From CAYMND01 sp964465065 (GTDB taxonomy: Bacteria > Acidobacteriota > Aminicenantia > UBA2199): a DNA stretch of 64,000 nucleotides. The translations under genes were made by a program, and so were the position numbers. The stretch is taken from assembly GCA_964465065.1 (NCBI GenBank), contig CAYXHZ010000004.1, positions 1-64,000 on the forward strand, written 5' to 3'. Below the pieces are notes generated by a model. The model did not search any database, had not been told where the DNA came from, and saw nothing but the letters and a program-made list of their open reading frames with translations. This document shows, piece after piece, positions 8,283-16,794 of the stretch (position 1 is its first letter; each line of letters opens with the position of its first letter).

Positions 8283-9504
8283 AAAATACTTGGTGAAAAG
8301 CTTTGACGAGGCCCTGTCCAGTATCAAAAAGGAGCTCGGCGACGATGCTTATATCATGACAACCCGTAAAATACATAAAAAGGGCGCTTTGAGTCTGGGT
8401 CGGGAGGAATGGCTGGAAGTGACGGCAGCGGTGGAACGGGACCTCAGGGAATCTGAATCATCCAGGTTTTCGCCATTGCTGCTAAAAAAGGCGTACGGGG
8501 ATTCCCCCTTGACCAAATCTGAAAAGCAGACACTTCCTGCAGCGGGAAGCCATAAAACCGCCGTTGCTGAACCATTGGCGAAAGCCGTTTGCCTGGATCC
8601 GCTTCAGCCTTTGCGCGAGGAAATCAGCGAATTGAAATGGCTGCTTCAGAACCAGGCGCCGGTCGATGCCCTGTCCAGGGAAAAAGTCAACTTTCCCGGT
8701 CGATACAACCTTTGTTTCAAAAATCTGATCAACAGGGGTGTGGAACAGAACCTGGCAGTACGCCTGATCGACAGTCTGTTGATGAGCACCGGCCAGATCC
8801 AGACGCAAGACGAGAATACGCTGAACAAAAAACTCGTTGACGTCATATCCACACACTTGGGCAAAGCGGCGCCGATCACACTGGATAAGAAAAACAAACT
8901 GGTGGTCCTGGTCGGTCCGACTGGAGTGGGCAAGACGACCACCATTGCCAAACTGGCTGCTTACTTCAAACTCCTGGAAGGCAAACGGATTGCGTTGGCC
9001 AGCATGGACGGCTTTCGTATCGGCGGTTTCGCTCAGTTGCGAACCTATGGCGATCTCATCGACATTCCCGTCTTCGCGGTACGGGATGCCGCCGACATGG
9101 CCGGTGTGATCAATCGATCCGAACAGTACGATCTCATTCTTTTCGACAGTCCCGGCTTTTCGCCGGGCGATCATGCTTCTCTGTCGGCTCTGGCTGAAAA
9201 AATCTCCATTCTGTTCAACGCAGAGGCCGAAATCCATCTCCTGCTCGATGCCACACGTAAAGAAAGCGATCTGAAAACTGTCTATCAGGCATATCAGATC
9301 CTGCACCCCAACCGCTTGATCTTTTCCAAGGTCGATGAAAGTGCTTCGCTCGGGTCCCTGTTCAATATCAGAGTCCATAGCGGTTTTTCGGTTTCTTACC
9401 TGACCATCGGGCAGCGTGTGCCCGAAGATATCGAAGTGGCACACCCCAGACGAATTGCCAGCCGGTTGCTGGGATTGTTCGCCATGAATGGAGGCAGGTT
9501 ATGA
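8272..9504 (+). CDS. flhF: Flagellar SRP-like GTPase FlhF
   Basis: A 410-residue FlhF with a basic N-terminal B domain (MRIKKYLVKSFDEAL), a variable linker to about residue 140, then the SRP-type NG domain. The P-loop GPTGVGKTTT is at 215-224, and SMDGFRIGGFAQLRTYG matches the FlhF/FtsY G2 region. FlhF sets the pole and number of flagella with FlhG. The usual G4 motif TKxD reads SKVDES (about 355). It overlaps flhA and flhG. Confidence 0.94.
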   Translation: MRIKKYLVKSFDEALSSIKKELGDDAYIMTTRKIHKKGALSLGREEWLEVTAAVERDLRESESSRFSPLLLKKAYGDSPLTKSEKQTLPAAGSHKTAVAEPLAKAVCLDPLQPLREEISELKWLLQNQAPVDALSREKVNFPGRYNLCFKNLINRGVEQNLAVRLIDSLLMSTGQIQTQDENTLNKKLVDVISTHLGKAAPITLDKKNKLVVLVGPTGVGKTTTIAKLAAYFKLLEGKRIALASMDGFRIGGFAQLRTYGDLIDIPVFAVRDAADMAGVINRSEQYDLILFDSPGFSPGDHASLSALAEKISILFNAEAEIHLLLDATRKESDLKTVYQAYQILHPNRLIFSKVDESASLGSLFNIRVHSGFSVSYLTIGQRVPEDIEVAHPRRIASRLLGLFAMNGGRL

Positions 9505-10325
9505 ATCAGGCGCAGACCTTGATCGAAATGACCCGTCACCTGGGGGGCCATTCCAACCGCATGGCCACGATGGCCATTACCTCCGGAAAAGGTGGGGTCG
9601 GGAAAACCAATGTCGTGATCAATCTGGCGGTCTCACTATCGAGAAGAGGATACAAAATATTGTTGCTGGATGCCGATTTCGGTCTGGGCAACATCGATAT
9701 TCTTTTGGGCATCGATCCGCCCAAAGATATTTACGACTTGCTGTACAAAGGCATACCCATCGCTGAGGTGCTCATCGAGTATGAAGGGATTTCGATTATT
9801 CCGGCCTCATCCGGCGTGCAGAACCTGACGGACATAACTACTGAGCAGGAGGAACGACTCCAGAACGCCCTGTCGGAACTCAACGATCAGATGGATCTGC
9901 TGATGATCGATACGGCGGCGGGTATATCGGACAACGTGATTTCACTGCTGTTGAGTTCGGATGACATCATCCTGGTTGTCAGCACCGAGCCCACTTCGAT
10001 TGTGGATGCCTACGCCGTGATCAAAGTGATGGGCGAATTGGACGCAAGCAAACGCTTCTGGGTGGTGGCAAACATGGTGGACAATGCGGACGAGGGCAGC
10101 GAGTTGTTCAGGAAGCTGGCCAACGCCGCCCAGCGTTTTCTCAACAAACAGATTCATTATCTGGCACATATCCGCAGAGACCGGAAGATCGTGGAAGCCG
10201 TGCGCTCTCAACAGCCGGTGGTTCGCCTGTTTCCCCAGGCGGCAGTGAGTCGGGATTTTTCGCGCCTGGCTCTCAGTATCATCGAGAAAATGGCCCTGAA
10301 AAAGGGGAAGAAAATAGAAAAATGA
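9501..10325 (+). CDS. flhG: Flagellar number regulator FlhG (MinD-like ATPase)
   Basis: A 274-residue ParA/MinD-family ATPase (also called YlxH or FleN). The deviant Walker A is GKGGVGKTN (29-37), the Walker B-like region is LLLDADFGLGNIDILLG, and the C-terminal MinD-like amphipathic helix region ends in a lysine-rich tail. FlhG stimulates FlhF GTPase and limits flagellar number. Its ATG overlaps the flhF stop, and its stop overlaps the fliA start. Confidence 0.93.
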   Translation: MNQAQTLIEMTRHLGGHSNRMATMAITSGKGGVGKTNVVINLAVSLSRRGYKILLLDADFGLGNIDILLGIDPPKDIYDLLYKGIPIAEVLIEYEGISIIPASSGVQNLTDITTEQEERLQNALSELNDQMDLLMIDTAAGISDNVISLLLSSDDIILVVSTEPTSIVDAYAVIKVMGELDASKRFWVVANMVDNADEGSELFRKLANAAQRFLNKQIHYLAHIRRDRKIVEAVRSQQPVVRLFPQAAVSRDFSRLALSIIEKMALKKGKKIEK

Positions 10326-11080
10326 AACCGGATGAGAAGGACGAGGTCAGGAATCAGTTGATTTTAAGCCATATCGGCATGGTCAAGATTATCGCCTTGA
10401 AGATTTCTGCCCGTTTACCTCCCCATATCGAATTGAACGATCTGATCCATTCCGGTGTCCTGGGACTGATCGATGCCGCCGAAAAGTTCAACGAGCAAAA
10501 AGGCATAAAGTTTTCGACCTATGCCTCGCTGAGAATCAAGGGCGCCATTCTGGACGATCTGCGCCAGATGGATTGGGCGACCCGAACGCAACGGCAGAAG
10601 ATCAAGGACCTGGAACGAATCACCCTGGAACTCAACAACCTTCTCGGCCGGCCTCCGACAGAGGAAGAGCTAGCTCTGGAGATGAAACTGGACATGACCG
10701 ATCTGTATCACCTCTTGGAACAAAGTAAAGGGATAGGTGCCGGAGTTTTTCGCTATCAGGAGGATCGGGAAGGGCAAATCGGTGAGGAGAAGACTCTGCT
10801 GTTTTCTTCGGAAGATCGCGCACCGGACCCAGGTGATTGTTTACTCGAGCAGGAAATGAAGAGCATTCTCAGCCAGGTGATCGATCAATTGCCTGAGAAA
10901 GAGAAAATGGTACTGAGCCTTTATTACCAGGACGATCTCAACCTCAAGGAAATCGGCAAGATCATGAATTTAACTGAATCGCGAATTTCACAGATCCGCT
11001 CGCTGGCATTGACGAGAATCCGTTCCAAAATCGGTCAGATCATTCAGGACAGAGGAAAAAAAAACAAAAAACTGCTGTAG
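10322..11080 (+). CDS. fliA: Flagellar sigma factor sigma-28 (FliA/WhiG family)
   Basis: A 252-residue sigma-70 group 3 factor. Region 2 runs about 15-90 (LNDLIHSGVLGLIDAAEKFN, FSTYASLRIKGAILDDLRQMDW), region 3 follows, and region 4 at about 185-240 ends with the helix-turn-helix LNLKEIGKIMNLTESRISQI. It directs late flagellar and chemotaxis transcription. Its place directly after flhG is conserved in many phyla. No anti-sigma FlgM gene lies nearby. Confidence 0.95.
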   Translation: MKPDEKDEVRNQLILSHIGMVKIIALKISARLPPHIELNDLIHSGVLGLIDAAEKFNEQKGIKFSTYASLRIKGAILDDLRQMDWATRTQRQKIKDLERITLELNNLLGRPPTEEELALEMKLDMTDLYHLLEQSKGIGAGVFRYQEDREGQIGEEKTLLFSSEDRAPDPGDCLLEQEMKSILSQVIDQLPEKEKMVLSLYYQDDLNLKEIGKIMNLTESRISQIRSLALTRIRSKIGQIIQDRGKKNKKLL

Positions 11081-11089
11081 GAGAGCCCC

Positions 11090-12103
11090 ATGGCCAAGAT
11101 ATTGTCACAGGATGAAGTGGATGCTTTGCTGACGGAGTTTTCCGATGACGGAGAAAAACCGCCCAAGGAAGAAGTCGTCGCGCCGAAGGCGAAAAAGAAG
11201 GCCGTTCAGGACAAGAAGGTATCCATTTACAATTTCCGGAGACCGGACCGTGTTTCCAAGGAACAACTGCGTTCGTTGCACTACCTTCATGACCGTTTCG
11301 CCCGGAACTTCTCCTCTTCACTCTCGGCCTACCTGAGGGCTTTAATTGACGTTAACCTGTATTCGGTGGAACAGTTCACCTATGCCGAGTTCATTCTGTC
11401 CCTTCCGGACCCAACCTATTTCAATGCCATCGCCATGGATCCCCTGGAAGGCAATTCCGTCCTGGAAATCAATCCGCGCATCCTTTTTCCCATGATCGAT
11501 AAGATTCTGGGCGGAAAAGGGGAGGATTTCGGTGGGGGAATGAGAACTATTACCGATATCGAAAGAACTCTGATCGAAGGGGTGGTCAAACTCATTCTCC
11601 GAGACCTGGAAGAATCCTGGAAACAGATCATACGCTTGAACATGTCCATTGTGGCCACAGAGACATCGCCGCAACTGATTCAGGTAGTCGCGCCCAACGA
11701 GATCGTGGTGCTGATCGTTTTCGAGTTGAAAGTCGGTGATGCCAAAGGATTTATGAATTTTTGTATCCCGTCGATCGTTCTGGAACCGATCGCCCACCGT
11801 TTCTCGCAGGATTGGTATGCTGATCGGGCGAAGACCAGTGTCGAGGAAATGAAAAAAATCAAACTCAATCTCTTGAAAACCCCGATCATGCTGGATACCG
11901 GTTTACTGGGCAACACCCTTTCCGCTTCAACTCTGATGGAAATCAAGGTGGGTGATCTGATCAAACTGGAATCCCAGGTGACCGACGAGATGATGGTGAG
12001 ATTGAATGGCGTTCCGAAGTTCAAGGTGTATCCTGTCAGAAAGGACCGCAAGAAAGCGGTACAGATTGTCGATGTGATTCAAAGGGAGTTTAAAAATGAA
12101 TGA
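11090..12103 (+). CDS. fliM: Flagellar motor switch protein FliM
   Basis: A 337-residue FliM. The N-terminal CheY-P docking motif LSQDEVDALL is at 5-14. The CheC-like middle domain (about 60-240) includes YDFRRPDR-like YNFRRPDRVSKEQLR, and a C-terminal FliN-like domain begins near 250. FliM links FliG to FliN in the C-ring and receives the chemotaxis signal. AGGAGAG lies just upstream, and the gene overlaps fliY by 8 bases. Being placed after fliA, away from fliN, is less common. Confidence 0.95.
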   Translation: MAKILSQDEVDALLTEFSDDGEKPPKEEVVAPKAKKKAVQDKKVSIYNFRRPDRVSKEQLRSLHYLHDRFARNFSSSLSAYLRALIDVNLYSVEQFTYAEFILSLPDPTYFNAIAMDPLEGNSVLEINPRILFPMIDKILGGKGEDFGGGMRTITDIERTLIEGVVKLILRDLEESWKQIIRLNMSIVATETSPQLIQVVAPNEIVVLIVFELKVGDAKGFMNFCIPSIVLEPIAHRFSQDWYADRAKTSVEEMKKIKLNLLKTPIMLDTGLLGNTLSASTLMEIKVGDLIKLESQVTDEMMVRLNGVPKFKVYPVRKDRKKAVQIVDVIQREFKNE

Positions 12104-12968
12104 GACAGAGCAATTATCCAAGATATTTCAGGAAAACTGGTTGTCTGTTTTCAACACGATACTGGGAAAAGATGTTGCTATCGACATTCAATCCGTTAAA
12201 AGCGCCGACAGTCCGGAGATCATAAAGGATTTCGAACAATTGGCCCAGGTGATCCGCATTGATTATGGGGAAGGGGGTGAGGCATTGATCCTCATGGCTT
12301 CCGACAACCGGCTGATATCCATTGTCAGCAACCTGATGATCGGCCTGGATACCTTCACCGACGAAATCAGCGACGATGACCGCGACGCGTTCGCCGAAGC
12401 CATCAACCAGCTCTTTTCCTCCTGTCAGGTCCCAATCCTTGACAGCATGGGTGTCAGTGTCAAATTCGGCAACATCCATTTCATCGCAAAAGAGGAAGCC
12501 CGCGATCTGACACAGGGGAAAAAATGGAAAATGTGGCTGGTGCAGATCGACTTTCCTGGAATATCCAAAGAGATATTTTCCCTGCTTCTTCCGGATCCCT
12601 TCGCGGACAAGTCAGCCGTGAAGGAACAGGTGGACGATGAAGAAGAGAACTTGGTTGACACACCCAAGACCCAACCATATAATAAAAATGATGCCATCAT
12701 GACAGGGAAGAGCAATATCAACCTGCTGATGGATGTTGAACTTCCGGTCACCATCCGAATCGGTTCAACGGAGATGAAATTGATCGATATTATGAGATTG
12801 GGCCTGGGAAGTATCATAGAACTCGAGAAACTGGTCGATGATCCGGTTGACGTACTGGTCAACGACACCTTGGTCGCCAAGGGGGAAGTGGTCGTATACG
12901 ACAGCAATTTTGCCATACGCATCACCCATGTTGAAAGCCGGGAAGACCGGATTCGTTCGCTGGGCTAA
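12096..12968 (+). CDS. fliY: FliY-type motor switch phosphatase (CheC-like plus FliN domain)
   Basis: A 290-residue two-domain protein. The N-terminal part (about 1-185) has the CheC/FliY fold pattern with an E-x2-N-like motif (DAFAEAINQLFSSCQ), the catalytic signature of CheY-P phosphatases. An acidic linker (about 186-205) leads to a C-terminal SpoA/FliN domain (about 210-285: LLMDVELPVTIRIG, LGLGSIIELEKL). It would sit in the C-ring and dephosphorylate CheY-P. A separate short FliN is encoded at 2978, as in organisms that keep both forms. Confidence 0.85.
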   Translation: MNETEQLSKIFQENWLSVFNTILGKDVAIDIQSVKSADSPEIIKDFEQLAQVIRIDYGEGGEALILMASDNRLISIVSNLMIGLDTFTDEISDDDRDAFAEAINQLFSSCQVPILDSMGVSVKFGNIHFIAKEEARDLTQGKKWKMWLVQIDFPGISKEIFSLLLPDPFADKSAVKEQVDDEEENLVDTPKTQPYNKNDAIMTGKSNINLLMDVELPVTIRIGSTEMKLIDIMRLGLGSIIELEKLVDDPVDVLVNDTLVAKGEVVVYDSNFAIRITHVESREDRIRSLG

Positions 12969-13797
12969 GGAGTCCATCATCAGCACGTTAAGCTTGAGCA
13001 ATCAGGAATTCAAGGAACTCCAGGATTTCATCTACAAAAAGTCCGGCATGTTCTTCCCGATATCCCGGAAAAACTATATCGAACAGAAAATCTCGCGCCG
13101 GATTGAAGCCATGCGCCTGAACTCTTTTGCCGAATACCTCAATATTTTGCGAAAAGAGCTGTTGCGTACCGAGATCATCAAACTGTTCAACGAAATCACC
13201 GTGAATGAGACTTTCTTTTTTCGGGATATGCCTCAGCTGAAAGCCTTGAAAGATCAGATAATACCGCAGCTTCAGTCCAACGCTTCGGTGAGGATTTTGA
13301 GTGCCGGCTGCTCCTCGGGAGAAGAAGCCTATACCCTGTCGATCATTTTACGGGAATATTTCCCAGGCTTTTCCTTCTACATCCTGGGAATAGACATATC
13401 GGAACAGGTTGTGGCCAAGGCGGTAAAGGCACATTACAGCGACTATGCCGTCCGCTTTGTACCCCAGACGATCAAGGAAAAATACTTTACCCATCAGGAC
13501 AGTTCGTCCTGGGTTTACAAGGATGAAGGCAAGAAAGGGGTCGAGTTCCGGAAACTGAACCTGATGGAGCTGGATACGCAGCCGTCTGCATACCGCTTCG
13601 ACATCATTTTCTGCCGTTATGTTTTGATTTATTTCGATTTGGATTCCAAAAAAAAGGTGGTTAACGACTTATACAATATCCTGAATAAAGGGGGGCACCT
13701 TTTCATGGGCAATTCGGAATCCCTGTATTCGGTTACCGAAGATTTCGACATGATGCACTTCCCGTCGGCGATTGTGTACAAAAAAAAGGAGAAGTAG
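12928..13797 (+). CDS. cheR: Chemotaxis protein methyltransferase CheR
   Basis: SAM-dependent methyltransferase that methylates glutamates of chemoreceptors. The N-terminal helical domain starts at LSNQEFKELQDFIYKKSG. The SAM site is ILSAGCSSGEEAYTL, followed by FYILGIDISEQVV and FDIIFCRYVLIYF. The start is uncertain. A strong AAGGAG (12967-12972) follows the fliY stop, but the codon at proper spacing is ATC (12979); TTG 12994 is too far and ATG 12928 lies inside fliY without a ribosome-binding site. I list the ATG by convention; translation probably begins near 12979-12994. Confidence 0.9.
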   Translation: MLKAGKTGFVRWAKESIISTLSLSNQEFKELQDFIYKKSGMFFPISRKNYIEQKISRRIEAMRLNSFAEYLNILRKELLRTEIIKLFNEITVNETFFFRDMPQLKALKDQIIPQLQSNASVRILSAGCSSGEEAYTLSIILREYFPGFSFYILGIDISEQVVAKAVKAHYSDYAVRFVPQTIKEKYFTHQDSSSWVYKDEGKKGVEFRKLNLMELDTQPSAYRFDIIFCRYVLIYFDLDSKKKVVNDLYNILNKGGHLFMGNSESLYSVTEDFDMMHFPSAIVYKKKEK

Positions 13798-14634
13798 ATG
13801 AATACTGTCATGGAAAAAGCACGACAACTGGTGGACAAGGTTGGAGAAATACCACCAATTCCGGGGGTCATTCTGGAATCGATGTCGCTTCTCAACGATC
13901 CATCGGTCACCGTTAAAAGAATACAGGAACAGATACTGCTCGACCAGGCTTTGACGGCATTCATACTCAAAGTGGCCAATTCGGCCCTTTACGGCCTCAG
14001 AAGGGAAGTCAGCACGATCACATACGCCATCAACCTCATGGGCTACAACACCACCAAATCGATTTTGTTGGCTTACCTGACCAAGAACCTGTACCGTACC
14101 AAGGGCAGCAAAATGATCCAGAATGCGTTGTGGAAGCATGCCATCGCCAGTGCGGTTTTCGGAAAAAAAATCGCGGAACTGCACCGTCATGTCAACGTGG
14201 AAGAAGCTTTCATATCCTCCCTTCTTCACGATATCGGCAAAAGCGTTCTGTTGAAAAACCGTACGGAAGAATTTGAAGAAATCGTCTCCGAAGAGTTCAA
14301 TGCCGACGTGATTTCAGTCAACATAGAAATGAAAAAGCTGGAATTCACCCATGTCGAAGTCGGTTACGTATTGATGAGCAAGTGGAGATTTTCGGAAAAC
14401 ATCATCGAGTCTCTGATTTATCACCACAATATCCAGGAATATTATGGCGACAACCCGATGGTGCCGATCGTCAGTCTGGCCAACAAGTTGAGCCATACCA
14501 ACGGTTACGCCTTCCGGCCCGGCGAACGGGACATGTTCGAGGCCCAGATTTTGAAACTCAGTAAACAGCAGATCGAAGACATCCAGGCCAGAGGGAAGGA
14601 TGAAATCGAAGTACTCTTAGAGGTTGTCGGATGA
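13798..14634 (+). CDS. HDOD-domain signalling protein 1
   Basis: A 278-residue protein made of one HDOD domain (a non-catalytic or weakly catalytic HD-fold, about residues 15-215): IPPIPGVILESMSLL, ALTAFILKVANSALYGL, and an HD-like ISSLLHDIGKS. HDOD proteins often act in chemotaxis and c-di-GMP-linked signalling as scaffolds. It follows cheR and overlaps a second HDOD gene by 4 bases. The pair may couple chemotaxis to another signal, but the ligand and partner cannot be read from the sequence. Confidence 0.85.
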   Translation: MNTVMEKARQLVDKVGEIPPIPGVILESMSLLNDPSVTVKRIQEQILLDQALTAFILKVANSALYGLRREVSTITYAINLMGYNTTKSILLAYLTKNLYRTKGSKMIQNALWKHAIASAVFGKKIAELHRHVNVEEAFISSLLHDIGKSVLLKNRTEEFEEIVSEEFNADVISVNIEMKKLEFTHVEVGYVLMSKWRFSENIIESLIYHHNIQEYYGDNPMVPIVSLANKLSHTNGYAFRPGERDMFEAQILKLSKQQIEDIQARGKDEIEVLLEVVG

Positions 14635-15521
14635 GCGGTCACAAGCGAATTTTTCAGGACTTGTTCAGCCAAAACCATCATCTGCCCGCACTACCGGCTA
14701 TTTATCACGATGCCATCCGCTTGATCGACTCACCCTCCACCACCACTGCCAAACTGGCAGCCTTGATCATCCAGGATCAGGCGATAGTATCCCAGATCAT
14801 CCGTTTGTGTAACAGCCCTCTGTTTGCCGCCAGACAGGAGATCACCACCCTCAATTCAGCCATCAATTATCTGGGCATGAACGAGATCAAGGACATGTTG
14901 CTGCAGATTTCTCTGGTTAAAACCTTTCCGTTCGACAACAGAAAAGTTCCGGATTTTGATCTGGCCATATTCTGGGAACATTCGCTGGGTACTGCGTACA
15001 TGACCGAACACATTGCCGGGAAACTGCATCTCCATCCCAGTAAGTATCATTATATCGGCGGTCTGCTCCATGATATCGGCAAACTGCTGATCTACCATGT
15101 ACATCCGGATAAGTTTGCCAGAATCGTTGCCTTGCAGGTCGAAAATGGCTACGACGACCTCAGCGCCGAAACCGAGATTCTGGGTATGAATCATGCGCAG
15201 ATCGGTGCCATCCTGGCCGAGAAATGGAATTTCTCTCCGGAAGTGATTGCCATGATCGGGTTGCACCACGAACCAAGAGGCGGTGACCAGATCGACATCT
15301 GCCTGGTCCGAATCGCCAACCATTTCACCAAGGCCACCGGCTTGATCTTCCCATGGGAAAGCCGGGAAATACCGATCACCCGCGATTTCGCATGGGACGT
15401 TCTGACCGGAGGCGACCGTCAGAAAGTCGATGTCGAACGAATGACTTTCGAGATCATGGATGAAGCGGAAAAAGTGAAGGAAACCGTACAGTCGCTGCTG
15501 TCAAGGCGGCAAAGCAGGTGA
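14631..15521 (+). CDS. HDOD-domain signalling protein 2
   Basis: A 296-residue paralogue of the preceding gene: LPALPAIYHDAIRLID, QAIVSQIIRLCNSPLF, and YIGGLLHDIGKLLIYHVHPD with an intact HD pair, then a Y-HH-P-like stretch (IGLHHEPRGGD). The H-H-D-rich pattern is closer to metal-binding HD domains than in its neighbour, so weak phosphohydrolase activity is possible. It lacks GGDEF, EAL or receiver domains. It is in the same transcription unit, ending 4 bases before the next start. Confidence 0.83.
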   Translation: MSGHKRIFQDLFSQNHHLPALPAIYHDAIRLIDSPSTTTAKLAALIIQDQAIVSQIIRLCNSPLFAARQEITTLNSAINYLGMNEIKDMLLQISLVKTFPFDNRKVPDFDLAIFWEHSLGTAYMTEHIAGKLHLHPSKYHYIGGLLHDIGKLLIYHVHPDKFARIVALQVENGYDDLSAETEILGMNHAQIGAILAEKWNFSPEVIAMIGLHHEPRGGDQIDICLVRIANHFTKATGLIFPWESREIPITRDFAWDVLTGGDRQKVDVERMTFEIMDEAEKVKETVQSLLSRRQSR

Positions 15522-15525
15522 AGCG

Positions 15526-15978
15526 ATGAATCCATTCTGGGTGATGCTTTCTCTGATTCTTGCCGTCGTCGTCGCCATGATCGTACTGCTGATCCGCCAG
15601 AATCGTCTGAAGCGCGCGATTGCCGCGATCGACAGGAAGCTCGGACAATTGACATCCATCAGTTCCCTTTTTCCCAAATTCCTGGAGCAGGGTGAACATT
15701 TGACCCGTAACTGGACCGATGAGATCGACTGGCGGCAATCGGCCCTGAAAAATCTGATCCATCAAGCCGACGATTCGCTGTCCCGCCTGGATCATATCCA
15801 ACGCGACCTCAAGAACAGTCAGATTTCCAAGACCACCATCGAAGAAATTTTGATCCTGATCAACCAGGGCTTTGCTGTGGAGGAGATTTCCCGGCGAATG
15901 AACCTGCCGCAAGGTGAGGTGGAGGTCGCGGTTCGTCTGCGGCAATACCTCAATGACCCGATGGTTGAAAAATTGTAG
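15526..15978 (+). CDS. SwrB/DUF2802-like flagellar membrane protein
   Basis: A 150-residue protein with an N-terminal membrane segment (about 5-24), a charged coiled-coil middle (about 27-105), and a small helix-turn-helix-like C-terminal motif (EEILILINQGFAVEEISRRM, then LPQGEVEVAVRLRQYL). The layout matches Bacillus SwrB and gammaproteobacterial DUF2802 proteins, which lie in fla/che operons; SwrB promotes assembly of the flagellar export base. Similarity is architectural, judged by eye, so the function is inferred. Confidence 0.6.
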   Translation: MNPFWVMLSLILAVVVAMIVLLIRQNRLKRAIAAIDRKLGQLTSISSLFPKFLEQGEHLTRNWTDEIDWRQSALKNLIHQADDSLSRLDHIQRDLKNSQISKTTIEEILILINQGFAVEEISRRMNLPQGEVEVAVRLRQYLNDPMVEKL

Positions 15979-15981
15979 AAA

Positions 15982-16794
15982 ATGAGCCGAGTCTGTCGTT
16001 ATACTCTCTGTCAGCAAGCTGAAACGACCAAGAAAGGCCAGATCAAGGGATACAATACGGACAATGGGGACTGGTACTGCTCCCACCGCTGCTTTGTTTT
16101 GGACACAGCCGACCAGATAATCGAACGTAAAAAGAAGCGCTCGCATCAAACCATCTGGAAGATGCAGCTGGGGCTGTTGCTCTTGAAGCGCAACCTGATC
16201 GATCAAAGCAAGCTGAATCAGGCCTTGCTGGAAAAGAACCGCAGCGGCAAACGCATCGGGGAGATTCTGGTCGATTCGGGACATATTTCGGAAGCCGATC
16301 TGAAAAAAGTTCTGTCTATCCAGGCTGGTGTAGCGCCCATTTCGATCGACCCCGGCAAACCGGTCTGCCTCAGCGATGTCATTCCCGGTCGATTTTATTA
16401 TTTTTTTTGTATGTCGGTTTTCAATGTCAGTGAGGATGAAAAGGTGATTTCGGTCGCGGTCAGCGATGTACAGGATCTCAGTTACCTGCAACTCTTTTTT
16501 GATCGTACCTATCCAGATTATCTATGTAAATTTTATCTGGACAGCTGCGATCACATCAACGCCAACCTCAATCTTACCTTCGCAAATGAAGAAGCGGCCG
16601 CCAAGGTGAGCGACAGATCGTTCGGGCCCATCATCGAACAGCAGGTGGAACCGGTCATCCTCAATTTTTTACAGTTTCTGGACCGTTTGGGCGGGAAAAA
16701 CACCAAATTGGACCATCTGGACCAATCTCTCTGGGTCAGAAGCGAATTGGAAGGCCATCAGGTGGATATTTACCTGACCCCCAAGGGCAAGTAG
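15982..16794 (+). CDS. Zinc-finger plus MshEN/T2SE-N domain protein of the flagellar operon
   Basis: A 270-residue protein without an obvious enzyme domain. Its N-terminus has a zinc-finger-like set of cysteines and histidine (CRYTLC near 5-10, WYCSHRCF near 31-38). Residues about 60-115 match the N-terminal domain of type II secretion/pilus ATPases, which in MshE binds c-di-GMP: LGLLLLKRNLIDQSKLNQAL, IGEILVDSGHISEADL. The rest (about 116-270) is unrecognised. A c-di-GMP-responsive adaptor in flagellar assembly is possible, but this is inference. It overlaps the next gene by one base (TAGTG). Confidence 0.6.
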   Translation: MSRVCRYTLCQQAETTKKGQIKGYNTDNGDWYCSHRCFVLDTADQIIERKKKRSHQTIWKMQLGLLLLKRNLIDQSKLNQALLEKNRSGKRIGEILVDSGHISEADLKKVLSIQAGVAPISIDPGKPVCLSDVIPGRFYYFFCMSVFNVSEDEKVISVAVSDVQDLSYLQLFFDRTYPDYLCKFYLDSCDHINANLNLTFANEEAAAKVSDRSFGPIIEQQVEPVILNFLQFLDRLGGKNTKLDHLDQSLWVRSELEGHQVDIYLTPKGK

